A DNA stretch of 64,000 nucleotides from Planomonospora sp. ID82291 (lineage in GTDB: Bacteria; Actinomycetota; Actinomycetes; Streptosporangiales; Streptosporangiaceae): NCBI RefSeq assembly GCF_015711645.1, contig NZ_JABTEX010000002.1, positions 434,001 through 498,000 of the forward strand, read 5' to 3'. Below, piece by piece: positions 24,846 to 33,489 of the stretch (the stretch's first letter is position 1; every line of letters begins with the position of its first letter). The notes below the pieces were generated by a model, which searched no databases, was not told where the DNA came from, and was given only the letters and a program-made list of their open reading frames with translations. The position numbers and the translations under genes are program-made.

Positions 24846-26348
24846 ATGAGCGACGTGCCCCTGGAGACCTCGATCAGTACGGCCGTGCGGGCGCCGGAGG
24901 ACGCCGCGTTGCTCGCGGTCCCCTTCGCGGCGGATCTCGACCCGCCGGTCGGGCTGCCCGTGCCCGCCGCCGAGCTGCTGGCCTCCTACCAGGCCAAGGG
25001 AGAGGCGGGGGAGATCGTCGAGGTGCCGGTGGCCCGGGGTGAGGCCGTCGGCCGGATCCTGCTGTACGGGATCGGCGACGGCTCGGCCGACGCGCTGCGC
25101 AGGGCGGGCGCGGCGGTGGCCCGCCGGGGCCGGGGCCGCGAGGAGATCGCCGTCGTGCCGCCGCCCGGGGCGTCCGCGGGATCGGTGGCCGCGTTCACGG
25201 AGGGCGCGCTGCTGGCCGCCTACGCCTTCCGGATCGGCGAGACCGTCCTCTCGTCCCGGCCGGTGGCCTCGATCCTGCTCGTCACCGGGGACTCCGGGGA
25301 CTCCGGGGGGACGGACGGGGCGGCGGGAAGCGCCGAGACCGCGGGGACCGCGGCGGCGGCCGTCGAGGCCGGGATCGCCCGGGGGAGGGCCGTGGCCGGC
25401 GCCGTCGCGCTCGCCAGGGACCTGGCCAACACCCCGGCGTCGGTGAAGACCCCCGCCTGGCTCGCCGAGCGCGCCGCCGAGCAGGGCGTCGCCGTCCGGG
25501 TCTGGGACGAGCGGGAACTGCGGGCCGGCGGGTTCGGCGGCATCCTCGCCGTCGGGCAGGGCTCGGTGAGCCCTCCGCGGCTCATCCAGCTCTCCTACGA
25601 GCCGGAGGGCGAGGCCGCCGGGCACGTGGTCCTCGTCGGCAAGGGCATCACCTACGACACCGGCGGCCTCTCGCTCAAGCCGACCGAGGGCATGAAGTTC
25701 ATGAAGACCGACATGGCGGGCGGCGCGGTCGTCATCGCCGTCCTGGGCGCGCTGGCCGCACTCGGCGCGCGGGTCCGCGTCACCGGCCTGATCGCCGCGG
25801 CGGAGAACTCCTTCTCCGGCGCGGCGCAGCGCCCCGGCGACGTGATCACGCAGTACGGCGGGCGGACCGTCGAGGTGCTCAACACCGACGCCGAGGGCCG
25901 GCTGGTGATGGCCGACGCGCTGGCCTACGCCGACGCCGAGCTGGACCCGGACGTCATGGTGGACATCGCCACGCTGACCGGGGCGATCGGCATCGCCCTC
26001 GGCAAGGGCCTGGGAGCGCTCTTCGCCTCCGACGACGGGCTGGCCGCGGAGCTGGCCGGGGCCGGAGAGGCCAGCGGCGAGCGGCTCTGGCGGATGCCGC
26101 TGATCGACGACTACGTCCCGGCGCTGGAGTCCTCCGTGGCCGACCTGGCCAACATCGAGGCCGGGTCCGCCTACGGCGCGGGCTCGATCACCGCGGCGCT
26201 GTTCCTGCGCGAGTTCACCGGAAAGCGGCCGTGGGCGCATCTGGACATCGCGGGCGTCGGCCGCAGCACGGTGGACGAGGGCCTGTCCGCCAAGGGGGCG
26301 ACCGGCTTCGGGGTCCGCCTGCTGCTGGAGTGGCTGTCCGGCCGCTGA
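24846..26348 (+). CDS. pepA: Leucyl aminopeptidase PepA (M17)
   Basis: PepA is a hexameric cytosolic aminopeptidase with two metal ions. The 500-residue protein shows the metal/catalytic segments GKGITYDTGGLSLKPTEGMK, MKTDMAGGAVV and VLNTDAEGRLVMADALAYA (the M17 NTDAEGR signature), and a C-terminal domain ending AGVGRSTVDEGLSAKGATGF. ATG 24846 is chosen with AAGGA just upstream; TTG 24837 and GTG 24855 are alternatives. An unusual Gly/Ser/Asp-rich loop (near GDSGDSGGTDGAAG) enlarges the N-terminal domain. Its stop is the first of three tandem copies of a 13-bp unit. Confidence 0.93.
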   Translation: MSDVPLETSISTAVRAPEDAALLAVPFAADLDPPVGLPVPAAELLASYQAKGEAGEIVEVPVARGEAVGRILLYGIGDGSADALRRAGAAVARRGRGREEIAVVPPPGASAGSVAAFTEGALLAAYAFRIGETVLSSRPVASILLVTGDSGDSGGTDGAAGSAETAGTAAAAVEAGIARGRAVAGAVALARDLANTPASVKTPAWLAERAAEQGVAVRVWDERELRAGGFGGILAVGQGSVSPPRLIQLSYEPEGEAAGHVVLVGKGITYDTGGLSLKPTEGMKFMKTDMAGGAVVIAVLGALAALGARVRVTGLIAAAENSFSGAAQRPGDVITQYGGRTVEVLNTDAEGRLVMADALAYADAELDPDVMVDIATLTGAIGIALGKGLGALFASDDGLAAELAGAGEASGERLWRMPLIDDYVPALESSVADLANIEAGSAYGAGSITAALFLREFTGKRPWAHLDIAGVGRSTVDEGLSAKGATGFGVRLLLEWLSGR

Positions 26349-26376
26349 GCCCGGCCGCTGAGTCCGGCCGCTGAGC
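26338..26376. repeat. 13-bp tandem repeat, three copies, spanning the pepA stop
   Basis: CCGGCCGCTGAG occurs at 26338, 26351 and 26364. Copy 1 encodes the last pepA residues (SGR) and the TGA; the others follow downstream with a TGA in each. The spacing base differs. The repeat has no coding potential beyond the stop. Confidence 0.9.
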
Positions 26377-26398
26377 CCGGACGTGACCGGTGGCCGGG

Positions 26399-27049
26399 TC
26401 AGCCGGCGAGCTTGACCGCGGCGAGGATGCCGCCGCCGAGGGGGAGCAGCAGGGGGCGGAGCCGCTCGTCGGTGCGGACCAGCCGGCCCAGCTCGCGGAC
26501 GGCGACGGTGTCCGGGTCGCGCCGGGCGGGGTCGGCGACCCGGTGGTGCCAGAGCGCGTTGTCGAAGACGACGACGCCGCCCACCCGCAGCAGCCGGACG
26601 GACTCGGCCAGGTAGTCGCCGTACTCCTGCATGGCGCCGTCGCAGAAGACCATGTCGTAGCCGCCGTCGGACAGGCGCGGCAGGACGTCCAGGGCCCGGC
26701 CGGTGATCAGCCGGACGCGGCCGCCGGAGAAGCCCGCCTGGGCGAAGGTCTGCCGGGCCAGCCGCTGCAGCTCGGGCTCCACGTCCACGCTGGTGAGCGT
26801 GCCGTCGGCGCGCATGCCGCGGAGCAGCCAGAGACCGGACACCCCGCAGCCGGTGCCGATCTCCACGACGGCGCGGGCGTTGACGGCGCTGGCGAGGAAG
26901 CAGAGGGCGGCGCCGCCGCTGGGCGAGGTCGGGGAGATCCCCACCTCCAGGCTCCGCTGCCGGGCGAGGAGGAGGATCTCGTCCTCGGGATGGAAGTCCT
27001 CGGCATAGGCCAGAGTGGCCTCCAACGGACTTGTCGGCGTCTCTGCCAT
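26399..27049 (-). CDS. O-methyltransferase (Rv1220c-like)
   Basis: The 216-residue protein is a class I O-methyltransferase of the CCoAOMT-like/DUF1442 type. The SAM loop is VVEIGTGCGVSGLWLLRGM, followed by an acidic SVDVEPELQ strand, ALDVLPRLSDGGYDMVFCDG (metal/SAM region) and the C-terminal strand with GGVVVFDNALWHHRV. It is the gene upstream of sigE on the opposite strand, as in M. tuberculosis (Rv1220c). ATG 27049 has a purine-rich ribosome-binding site immediately upstream (AGGAGAGG on the minus strand). The natural substrate is unknown. Confidence 0.9.
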   Translation of the reverse strand: MAETPTSPLEATLAYAEDFHPEDEILLLARQRSLEVGISPTSPSGGAALCFLASAVNARAVVEIGTGCGVSGLWLLRGMRADGTLTSVDVEPELQRLARQTFAQAGFSGGRVRLITGRALDVLPRLSDGGYDMVFCDGAMQEYGDYLAESVRLLRVGGVVVFDNALWHHRVADPARRDPDTVAVRELGRLVRTDERLRPLLLPLGGGILAAVKLAG

Positions 27050-27124
27050 CGGCCTCTCCTCCCGCTCTCTCGTGCACAGTCGCATGGGCGCTGGGTCGCA
27101 GCCTAAGGGAGGCGGCCCGGATCG

Positions 27125-27150
27125 GGAACTCATGCCCCGGGCAGGACGTT
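27125..27150 (+). promoter_or_regulatory. Predicted ECF (SigE-type) promoter upstream of sigE
   Basis: GGAACT at 27125-27130 and CGTT at 27147-27150 are separated by 16 bases, matching the usual ECF -35 (GGAAC) and -10 (CGTT) elements. The promoter points toward sigE, 71 bases upstream of its start. It fits the autoregulation known for SigE-class ECF sigma factors. Only the pattern is seen; the transcription start is inferred. Confidence 0.6.
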
Positions 27151-27220
27151 GCATGGATTAAAGCGGCGTTTGCCGGTCCTGTGGGTAGTGAGCGCGCACG
27201 AAGGGACGAAACCAGGCACT

Positions 27221-27853
27221 ATGGCGATAGCGGTGGTCCCGAAGAGAGGGGTGCTGGTGGACGAGCCCGACCACCAGGTGGATGCTCCCGTGTCCGACTG
27301 GAAGCCTCCCACCTGGGACGAGGTCGTCCGGACCCACTCGGCGCGCGTCTACCGGCTGGCCTACCGGCTGACCGGCAACGTCCACGACGCCGAGGACCTG
27401 ACCCAGGAGGTGTTCGTCCGGGTCTTCAGGTCCCTGTCGAACTACACGCCCGGCACGTTCGAGGGCTGGCTGCACCGCATCACCACCAACCTGTTCCTCG
27501 ACATGGCGCGGCGCAAGCAGCGCATCAGGTTCGAGGGGCTCGCCGACGACGCGGCCGAGCGGCTGCGCGGGCGCGAGCCGTCCCCCGCCCAGGTGTACGA
27601 CGACACCCACCTGGACGCCGACATCCAGGCGGCGCTGGACGCGCTGGCCCCCGAGTTCCGCGCAGCCGTCGTGCTGTGCGACATCGAGGGGCTCTCCTAC
27701 GAGGAGATCGCCGCGACGCTCGGCGTGAAGCTCGGGACCGTCCGCAGCCGGATCCATCGCGGCCGGGCACAGCTGCGTGACGCGCTGGAGCACCGCGCGC
27801 CCCGGAGCGAGCAGTCCCCCCCGACCATCACCCGCGGGGAGGAGTTCGCATGA
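27221..27853 (+). CDS. sigE: RNA polymerase ECF sigma factor SigE
   Basis: The 210-residue ECF sigma factor directs envelope-stress transcription. Region 2 ([20 protein letters not shown]) and the following linker ([20 protein letters not shown]) are near-identical to SigE of other actinobacteria, and region 4 ([40 protein letters not shown]) is complete. ATG 27221 is used; GTG 27257 with GAGAGGG six bases upstream is a good alternative that shortens the N-terminus by 12 residues. A predicted ECF promoter lies at 27125-27150. The TGA overlaps the ATG of a 45-codon frame (ATGA, 27850-27853). Confidence 0.93.
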   Translation: MAIAVVPKRGVLVDEPDHQVDAPVSDWKPPTWDEVVRTHSARVYRLAYRLTGNVHDAEDLTQEVFVRVFRSLSNYTPGTFEGWLHRITTNLFLDMARRKQRIRFEGLADDAAERLRGREPSPAQVYDDTHLDADIQAALDALAPEFRAAVVLCDIEGLSYEEIAATLGVKLGTVRSRIHRGRAQLRDALEHRAPRSEQSPPTITRGEEFA

Positions 27854-27987
27854 CAGACCACAGACATCCGAAGCGACGGACCGGGAGCGGAAGCGTGAAC
27901 GCGAGGCGAGGACCCGGATCGGCCCCGGCCGTCAAGGGCGACGTCCACGACTTCCACGACGAGCCGTTCGGCAAGGAGTCGGTATGA
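27850..27987 (+). CDS. Possible small basic protein between sigE and its anti-sigma gene
   Basis: This 45-codon frame starts at ATG 27850 inside the sigE stop (ATGA) and ends with a TGA inside the ATG of the anti-sigma gene (ATGA, 27984-27987). The product is basic at the N-terminus ([17 protein letters not shown]) and acidic/His-rich at the end ([15 protein letters not shown]). It was not in any recognised family. The two clean overlaps suggest translational coupling across three genes, but the bases could equally be an untranslated spacer that happens to be open. Confidence 0.4.
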   Translation: MTDHRHPKRRTGSGSVNARRGPGSAPAVKGDVHDFHDEPFGKESV

Positions 27988-28532
27988 GTCATCTCGGAGA
28001 ACGCGTTTCCGCGCTCGTCGACGGCGAGCTGAACCACCACGAGCGCGACCGCGCCCTGGCGCACCTGACCTTCTGCGCCGGCTGCCGCGCCGAGGTCGAC
28101 GCCGTACGGGCGCTGAAGAGCCGGCTGCGGTCCCTGGAGGGGCCGTCGATGCCGACGGACCTGACCATGTCGCTGCTGCGGATGGCCGAGCCCGGTGGCC
28201 CGCTGCCGCCGCGGGAGCGGCCCTTCCCCGCCTCCCGGACCTTCGGGGGGGCGCCGATCCCGGGCATGCACAGCATCGCGCCGCCGGACAACCGGCCGCG
28301 CGGCCGGGCCGGCGGAGCGCGGCGGTCACGCCGGGCGGGCTACATGGCCGTGGGGTTCGCCTCCGCGGCGGTGGCGCTCGGCACGCTGTTCGTCGTCGGG
28401 GGCGCCGAGTCCAACCCGCGCGTGCCGCCGGTCGACATGTTCGCCAACCAGCCCGGGAGTCCCGCGAGCACCGTGCACCGCGGCGGTACGACGACACCCG
28501 TGCCCTCGCTGACGCCGTCGCCCGCTCGGTGA
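27984..28532 (+). CDS. Anti-sigma factor with zinc-finger domain (RseA-like)
   Basis: This 182-residue protein has the ZAS zinc-binding motif near the N-terminus: HERDRALAHLTFCAGCRAEV gives H-x3-C-x2-C in the form HLTFCAGC, which binds SigE. A long Pro/Arg linker leads to one membrane helix (GYMAVGFASAAVALGTLFVV) and a short exterior Pro/Thr tail. That topology fits an RseA-type anti-sigma factor, known in M. tuberculosis to be degraded or modified under envelope stress. It follows sigE and precedes the HtrA-like protease, as in that species. Confidence 0.9.
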   Translation: MSHLGERVSALVDGELNHHERDRALAHLTFCAGCRAEVDAVRALKSRLRSLEGPSMPTDLTMSLLRMAEPGGPLPPRERPFPASRTFGGAPIPGMHSIAPPDNRPRGRAGGARRSRRAGYMAVGFASAAVALGTLFVVGGAESNPRVPPVDMFANQPGSPASTVHRGGTTTPVPSLTPSPAR

Positions 28533-28784
28533 CCCGCCCGCCCGTCACCGGGCCGCCGGAGGCCGCGCGCCCCCGGAGCAGGTGGCGGGCGGCCTCGTTT
28601 CCGCGGTCCCGCCGGGCGGAGCGCGGGGCCGCGGCTCGTGCACGGCGAGTCTCCGGGATACTGGTATCCGAGGCATTCGGACGGGCAAACCGCGCTTTAC
28701 GTCTCTCGTATGCAGCTCCGGGGAAGATTGCCTGGCTGCCGCCGGCGAGCGGCCTCATACGAGGCAAGGAGTAGTGAGTATCCG

Positions 28785-30398
28785 ATGACGACCGACGACC
28801 CCCGCACCCACGAGGCGCACGATGCCGAGGGACGTGCGCCGTCGGACTTCAACGGCGGCCGGGGCCCGGCCCCGGAGTCCTCGCGGCCCGACTTCCTGCC
28901 CGCGGGCGAGACCGCGGGCCTCCCCGGCGAGCGGAGCGGGCAGCAGGGCGACGAGGGGTGGAGCCAGCTGGGGAGGCCGCCGGCGCCGGGCGGATGGAGC
29001 CAGGAGCAGCCGGCGGCCCCGGCCGCGCAACAGGGCCGGGACGGCTGGGCCGACGCGCCGGAGGAGAGCGGCTGGGGCGACCCCTCCGGCCGTCCGCGCC
29101 CGGAGCCCGCGGTCGCGGGCCCGCCGTACGGGCAGGCGCCCGGCCACACGGCGGTCCTGGCCGCCCCGCCCCCGCCCCCGCCCCCGCAGGCGCTCGGCAT
29201 GGGCTCCGGCTGGGCCCCGCCCCCGCCGCTCCCGCCGACCGCCGGCCCGGCGGGCGCCACGGCGGCGGCCGGGCGGCGCGGACCGGGCACGAGGACGCTC
29301 GTCGCCCTCGCGGTGGTGATCGCACTGCTCGCCTCGGTGCTCGGCAGCGTCGGCACCTACCTGCTGACCCGGCCGGGCGGCTCGGGGCTGGACCCGTCCT
29401 ACCGGATCCCCGCGGCTGCCGGCGGCGCCACCGCCCGGCCGCCGGAGTCGGTCGCGGGCGTGGCCTCCAAGGTGCTGCCGAGCGTGGTCTCCCTGGCCGT
29501 CGAGGCCGGCGGCGGCGCGGGCACCGGCTCGGGCTTCCTGATCAAGGGCGGCTACGTGGTGACCAACAACCACGTGGTCGCGGCGGCGGCGGGCGGCGGG
29601 CAGATCCAGATCCAGTTCAACAACCGCAAGTCCACCGCGGCCAGGATCGTCGGCCGCGACCCCGAGTCCGACCTGGCCGTGGTCAAGCCGGACGACACCT
29701 TCGGCATGCCGGAGATCACCCTCGGCAACTCCGACAACGTGGTGGTGGGCGACCCGGTCATCGCGATCGGCTCGCCGCTCGGCCTGACCGGCACGGTCAC
29801 CACCGGCATCGTCAGCTCGCTCAACCGGCCGGTCCAGGCGGGGGAGGAGAACAGCTCCGACACCACCTGGTTCAGCGCGATCCAGACCGACGCCGCCATC
29901 AACCCCGGCAACTCCGGAGGCCCGCTGGTCAACGCGCGCGGCGAGGTGATCGGCGTCAACTCGGCGATCGCCACCCTCGGCAGGCAGGTCGGCGGGCAGA
30001 GCGGCAGCATCGGCCTGGGCTTCGCGATCCCGGTCAACCACGCCCGCCGGGTCGCCGAAGAGCTGGTCACCACCGGCTCCGCGAGCAAGTCGCGGATCGG
30101 CGTGCTCATCGACCAGGCCTACCAGGGCACCGGCGTGCGGATCAGGAGCGAGGCGCAGGACGGCCAGGCGCCGGTCTCGCCCGGCGGCGCGGCCGACAAG
30201 GCGGGCCTCAAGCCCGGAGACGTCATCCTGGAGGTCAACGGCCTGACGTTGCAGGACGGTAACGAGCTGATCGCGCTGGTCCGGGGCCGGGCTCCCGGTG
30301 ACAAGCTGGAGGTCACCTTCCAGCGGGGCGGCCAGGAGAAGACGACCACCGTGATCGTGCAGGCCGATCGCGCCACGCCCACGCCACGGCCCTCCTGA
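28785..30398 (+). CDS. Membrane-anchored HtrA/DegP-type trypsin-like serine protease with PDZ domain
   Basis: The 537-residue protein has a long disordered Pro/Gly N-terminus (1-165), one membrane helix (TLVALAVVIALLASVLGSVG) and an extracytoplasmic trypsin-fold domain with catalytic His (VVTNNHVV), Asp (ESDLAVVKP) and Ser (NPGNSGGPLVN). A C-terminal PDZ domain follows (GGAADKAGLKPGDVILEVNG). This is the Rv1223 HtrA layout: cell-envelope quality control, with the N-terminal disordered part inside the cell. It is the third gene of the sigE operon. ATG 28785 was chosen; AAGGAG at 28766-28771 is rather far (13 bases). Confidence 0.93.
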   Translation: MTTDDPRTHEAHDAEGRAPSDFNGGRGPAPESSRPDFLPAGETAGLPGERSGQQGDEGWSQLGRPPAPGGWSQEQPAAPAAQQGRDGWADAPEESGWGDPSGRPRPEPAVAGPPYGQAPGHTAVLAAPPPPPPPQALGMGSGWAPPPPLPPTAGPAGATAAAGRRGPGTRTLVALAVVIALLASVLGSVGTYLLTRPGGSGLDPSYRIPAAAGGATARPPESVAGVASKVLPSVVSLAVEAGGGAGTGSGFLIKGGYVVTNNHVVAAAAGGGQIQIQFNNRKSTAARIVGRDPESDLAVVKPDDTFGMPEITLGNSDNVVVGDPVIAIGSPLGLTGTVTTGIVSSLNRPVQAGEENSSDTTWFSAIQTDAAINPGNSGGPLVNARGEVIGVNSAIATLGRQVGGQSGSIGLGFAIPVNHARRVAEELVTTGSASKSRIGVLIDQAYQGTGVRIRSEAQDGQAPVSPGGAADKAGLKPGDVILEVNGLTLQDGNELIALVRGRAPGDKLEVTFQRGGQEKTTTVIVQADRATPTPRPS

Positions 30399-30445
30399 CC
30401 GGCGCTTCATGGGAGTGTCCTCGCGGTTGGGGGCATTAGTCTGGA

Positions 30446-30473
30446 AGTGCTCCGGGACCCGTCCCGGAGCACT
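30446..30473. terminator. Hairpin between htrA and tatB
   Basis: AGTGCTCCGGGA (30446-30457) and TCCCGGAGCACT (30462-30473) form a perfect 12-bp stem with a 4-base loop. There is no T-tract, as is usual in high-GC actinobacteria. It could end htrA transcripts or attenuate readthrough into tatB, 86 bp downstream. Confidence 0.65.
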
Positions 30474-30559
30474 GACCTGAAGGGGGGCCGATGAACCCGC
30501 GCTCGAGAAGGGCCGCATCGGCAGGGCACCCCCTCGTGCTGAGCCGCTAGGAGATCGCC

Positions 30560-30934
30560 GTGTTCGGACTCGGGTGGTTTGAGGTCGCGGCACTGGTGGT
30601 CATCGCCCTGCTCGTCTTCGGGCCGGAGAAGCTTCCTCAGGCCGCCGCGCAGGCGGGCCGGACGCTGCGCAACCTGCGGCGGATGGCCAACAACGCCAAG
30701 GACGACCTCCAGGCGGGGCTGGGGCCGGAGTTCGCCGACTTCGACCCGGCGGACCTCAATCCGAAGAACTTCGTCCGCAAGCACCTGACGGCCGACCTGG
30801 AGGACGACTGGAACGGCGCCGCGTCGGCCGCGGTGCTCGCCTCACCCGCCTACACCCCGTCGTCGTACGCGGCCGAGGCGGCCGGAGAACTCGGCTACGG
30901 CGAGATCCCGCCGTACGACCCCGAGGCCACCTGA
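30560..30934 (+). CDS. tatB: Sec-independent translocase protein TatB
   Basis: TatB is the substrate-receptor subunit of the twin-arginine translocase. The 124-residue protein begins MFGLGWFEVAALVVIALLVF, the single N-terminal helix, then the amphipathic helix (GPEKLPQAAAQAGRTLRNLR) with the invariant FGPE hinge. The C-terminal tail is acidic and unstructured (YGEIPPYDPEAT). GTG 30560 is the start. TatA/TatC are not in this window. A strong hairpin terminates the transcript at 30964-31009. Confidence 0.93.
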   Translation: MFGLGWFEVAALVVIALLVFGPEKLPQAAAQAGRTLRNLRRMANNAKDDLQAGLGPEFADFDPADLNPKNFVRKHLTADLEDDWNGAASAAVLASPAYTPSSYAAEAAGELGYGEIPPYDPEAT

Positions 30935-30963
30935 GGCGCGGCGGGGCCGCGGCGGAAGACGGC

Positions 30964-31009
30964 GACGCGCGAGGAGGCGCCCCCGGCGTGGGGCGCCTCC
31001 TCGCGCGTC
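30964..31009. terminator. Strong bidirectional hairpin between tatB and mrp
   Basis: GACGCGCGAGGAGGCGCCCC (30964-30983) pairs perfectly with GGGGCGCCTCCTCGCGCGTC (30990-31009) around a 6-base loop. A 20-bp perfect stem placed between the convergent tatB and mrp genes is most simply a two-way terminator. Confidence 0.8.
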
Positions 31010-31017
31010 TCCGTGCG

Positions 31018-31083
31018 CCGTGCGTCGTGTCCCGCGGATCCGGAAGGACGCCGTGCGTCGTGTCCCGCGGATCCGGAAGGACG
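31018..31083. repeat. 33-bp direct tandem duplication just downstream of the mrp stop
   Basis: GCCGTGCGTCGTGTCCCGCG starts at 31018 and 31051 and runs on identically to GGAAGGAC in both copies. It lies between the terminator and the mrp TGA at 31088. It looks like a slippage duplication, similar in kind to those at 5583 and 26338, but does not include the stop itself. Confidence 0.85.
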
Positions 31084-31087
31084 CCGC

Positions 31088-32230
31088 TCAGCGGCCCCGG
31101 GTGGGGGAGATGCCGAGTTGCAGGCCCTTGAGGCTGGTGGACTTCTTGCTCAGGCCGGCGGCGATGCGGTGCAGTTCGGCCGCGGCGGGGGCGTCCGGGT
31201 CGGTGAGCACGAGGGGCTTGCCCTCGTCGCCGCCCTCACGCAGCCGCATGTCGATCGGGACCTGGCCGAGCAGCGGGACCCGGGCGCCGAGCGTGCGGGT
31301 CAGCGCGTCGGCCACGGACTGGCCGCCGCCCTCGCCGAAGACCGAGATCCGCTCGTCGCAGTGGGGGCACGGCAGCCAGGACATGTTCTCGATGACGCCG
31401 GCGATCTGCTGGTGGGTCTGCGCCGCGATCGACCCGGCCCGCTCGGCCACCTCGGCGGCGGCCTGCTGCGGGGTGGTCACCACGAGGATCTCGGCGGAGG
31501 GCATGCGCTGCGCCACCGAGATCGCGATGTCGCCGGTGCCCGGCGGCAGGTCCATCAGCAGGACGTCGAGGTCGCCCCAGTAGACGTCGGCGAGGAACTG
31601 GTGCAGCGCCCGGTCCAGCATCGGCCCGCGCCACACCACCGGGGTGTTGCCCTCCGGCTTGAACATGCCGACCGAGATGACCTTGATGTCATGCGCCACC
31701 GGCGGCATGATCATGTCCTCGACCTTGGTGGGCCGCTCGGAGACGCCCAGCATGCGGGGCACGCTGTGGCCGTAGATGTCGGCGTCCACCACGCCGACCT
31801 TGAGCCCGTTGGCGGCCATGGCGGCGGCGAGGTTCACCGTGACGGAGGACTTGCCGACGCCGCCCTTGCCGGAGGCGACGGCGAAGACGCGGGTCAGCGA
31901 GCCGGGCTTGGCGAAGGGGATCTCCTTCTCCGGTCCCCGGTCGCCGCGGAGCCTGGTCTGCAGCTCCTTGCGCTGCTCGGCGCTCATGACGTCCATCTCG
32001 ACCTGGACGCCGGTCACCCCGTCGACGCGCGAGACCGCGGCGGTGACGTCGCGGGTGATGGTGTCCTTCATGGGACAGCCCGACACCGTGAGGAAGACGC
32101 CGACGCGCACCACCCCTTCGGGGGAGATGTCGACGCTCTTGACCATGCCGAGCTCGGTGATCGGCCGACGGATCTCAGGGTCGTTGACGGTCGCGAGAGC
32201 GGCCGTGACGAGTTCCGGGGTAGGTGCCAT
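31088..32230 (-). CDS. mrp: Mrp/NBP35-type iron-sulfur carrier P-loop ATPase
   Basis: The 380-residue protein has an N-terminal MIP18/DUF59 domain (VNDPEIRRPITELGMVKSVD) and then the ATPase: Walker A in SGKGGVGKSSVTVNLAAAMA, and VDADIYGHSVPRMLG. The C-terminal cluster site CPHCDERISVFGEGGG supplies the CxxC. Mrp binds and transfers Fe-S clusters. It is convergent with tatB and divergent from the MarR gene. The remembered M. tuberculosis equivalent is Rv1229c. ATG 32230 is favoured over an upstream GTG-type start because the DUF59 domain begins at residue 1. Confidence 0.93.
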   Translation of the reverse strand: MAPTPELVTAALATVNDPEIRRPITELGMVKSVDISPEGVVRVGVFLTVSGCPMKDTITRDVTAAVSRVDGVTGVQVEMDVMSAEQRKELQTRLRGDRGPEKEIPFAKPGSLTRVFAVASGKGGVGKSSVTVNLAAAMAANGLKVGVVDADIYGHSVPRMLGVSERPTKVEDMIMPPVAHDIKVISVGMFKPEGNTPVVWRGPMLDRALHQFLADVYWGDLDVLLMDLPPGTGDIAISVAQRMPSAEILVVTTPQQAAAEVAERAGSIAAQTHQQIAGVIENMSWLPCPHCDERISVFGEGGGQSVADALTRTLGARVPLLGQVPIDMRLREGGDEGKPLVLTDPDAPAAAELHRIAAGLSKKSTSLKGLQLGISPTRGR

Positions 32231-32488
32231 CGAAGTGTGGGCACGAGACCGCCACCGGTGAGGGCGACGGGGGATGCCGTCCCTCCTTGTCTGTGTGTCG
32301 TCCGGGCGTTCCGCGGGCGGGTCCATCGTATGAACCCGGGTGGGGTGCGAAGAATTCCGGGTGCTCGGTGCGGCGGAGGCGTCTTTGACGTCCCGTTACC
32401 CGCCGGGGGCGGGGGTTCGGAGGCGCCTCGTCGCGTGATCCGGACAATTCGCTATGTAGATGCGTGTGCAACGTTCTAAGGTTACTGG

Positions 32489-32959
32489 GTGACCCTGACG
32501 GCGGGCGAGTCAAGAGATGCCATCGGCTCGGAGGAGCTGGAGGTCTGGCGCATGCTCCAGCGGGCCCAGGTGCGGATCACCCGGCTGCTGGAGGCGGACC
32601 TGATGGTCGCGCACGACCTGGCGCTGGCCTCCTACGACGTGCTCGACCAGTTGGCGGAGTCGCCCGGCCGGCGGCTGCGGATGAACGACCTGGCCGAGCG
32701 GGTGCTGCTCTCGCGCAGCGGCCTGACCCGGCTCGTCGACCGGCTCCAGCGCGACGGGCTGGTAGAGCGGGAGGCCTGCACCAGCGACGCGCGGGGCCTG
32801 TTCGCGGTGCTGACCGACGCCGGCGCCGACCGGCTGGCCGAGGCCGCCCCCACCTACCTGCGCGGCATCCGCAGCCGCTTCCTGGACGTGCTCGACGAGG
32901 ACGAGCTGCGCCAGTGCGCGGCCATGCTGACCAAGCTGTTCCCGGAGTCCGCCGGATAG
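32489..32959 (+). CDS. MarR family transcriptional regulator
   Basis: This 156-residue winged-helix regulator matches the MarR fold: LASYDVLDQLAESPGRRLRM, DLAERVLLSRSGLTRLVDRL (recognition helix), QRDGLVEREACTSDARGLFA (wing) and ALTDAGADRLAEAAPTYLRG-type dimerisation helix. GTG 32489 starts it. The 258-bp gap to divergent mrp should hold both promoters; a loose AAC-N-GTT pair (AACGTTCTAAGGTT near 32470) overlaps the likely promoter but is not a perfect operator. The ligand is unknown. Confidence 0.9.
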   Translation: MTLTAGESRDAIGSEELEVWRMLQRAQVRITRLLEADLMVAHDLALASYDVLDQLAESPGRRLRMNDLAERVLLSRSGLTRLVDRLQRDGLVEREACTSDARGLFAVLTDAGADRLAEAAPTYLRGIRSRFLDVLDEDELRQCAAMLTKLFPESAG

Positions 32960-32982
32960 CGGGCCGCGACGGGTCCCGGCGG

Positions 32983-33489
32983 TCAGCGGGGGCCCTTCGA
33001 CCGGGCGGGGACCGGCTCGTACGGCCCGTGCGGCTCGCGGAGCTCCTCGGCGAGGTGCTGGAGCTCCGAGCGGAGGTAGTCGCGGGTGGCCACCTCGCCG
33101 AGCGCGATGCGCAGCGCGGCGATCTCCCGGGTCAGGTACTCGACATCGGCCTGGTTGCGCTCGGCGGCCCTGCGGTCGTGCTCGTTCTGCACCCGGTCCC
33201 GGTCGTCCTGCCGGTTCTGGGCGAGCAGGATCAGCGGGGCGGCGTAGGAGGCCTGGAGCGAGAGCATGAGCGTCAGGAAGATGAACGGGAAGGGGTCGAA
33301 CCGCAGGCTCTCCGGGGCGAAGACGTTCCACAGGATCCAGACCGCGACGAACACCGTCATGTAGACGATGAAGCGCGCGGTGCCGAGGAACCGGGCGATC
33401 TGCTCCGAGAGCCGTCCGAACGCCTCCGGGTCGTAGTGCGGGCGCAGGCGCAGGCCCAGCTCGCGGGGCTGGTCGAGGCGTTCGGTCAC
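32983..33489 (-). CDS. DUF1003 membrane protein
   Basis: This 168-residue DUF1003 protein has two membrane helices (FIVYMTVFVAVWILWNVFAP and FPFIFLTLMLSLQASYAAPL) followed by a long cytoplasmic coiled helix (RQDDRDRVQNEHDRRAAERN). GTG 33489 overlaps the upstream stop by four bases (GTGA), so it is coupled to the MgtE-N/CBS gene. In M. tuberculosis the pair Rv1231c/Rv1232c has the same order. A link to magnesium transport is possible through the partner, but not shown. Confidence 0.9.
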   Translation of the reverse strand: MTERLDQPRELGLRLRPHYDPEAFGRLSEQIARFLGTARFIVYMTVFVAVWILWNVFAPESLRFDPFPFIFLTLMLSLQASYAAPLILLAQNRQDDRDRVQNEHDRRAAERNQADVEYLTREIAALRIALGEVATRDYLRSELQHLAEELREPHGPYEPVPARSKGPR

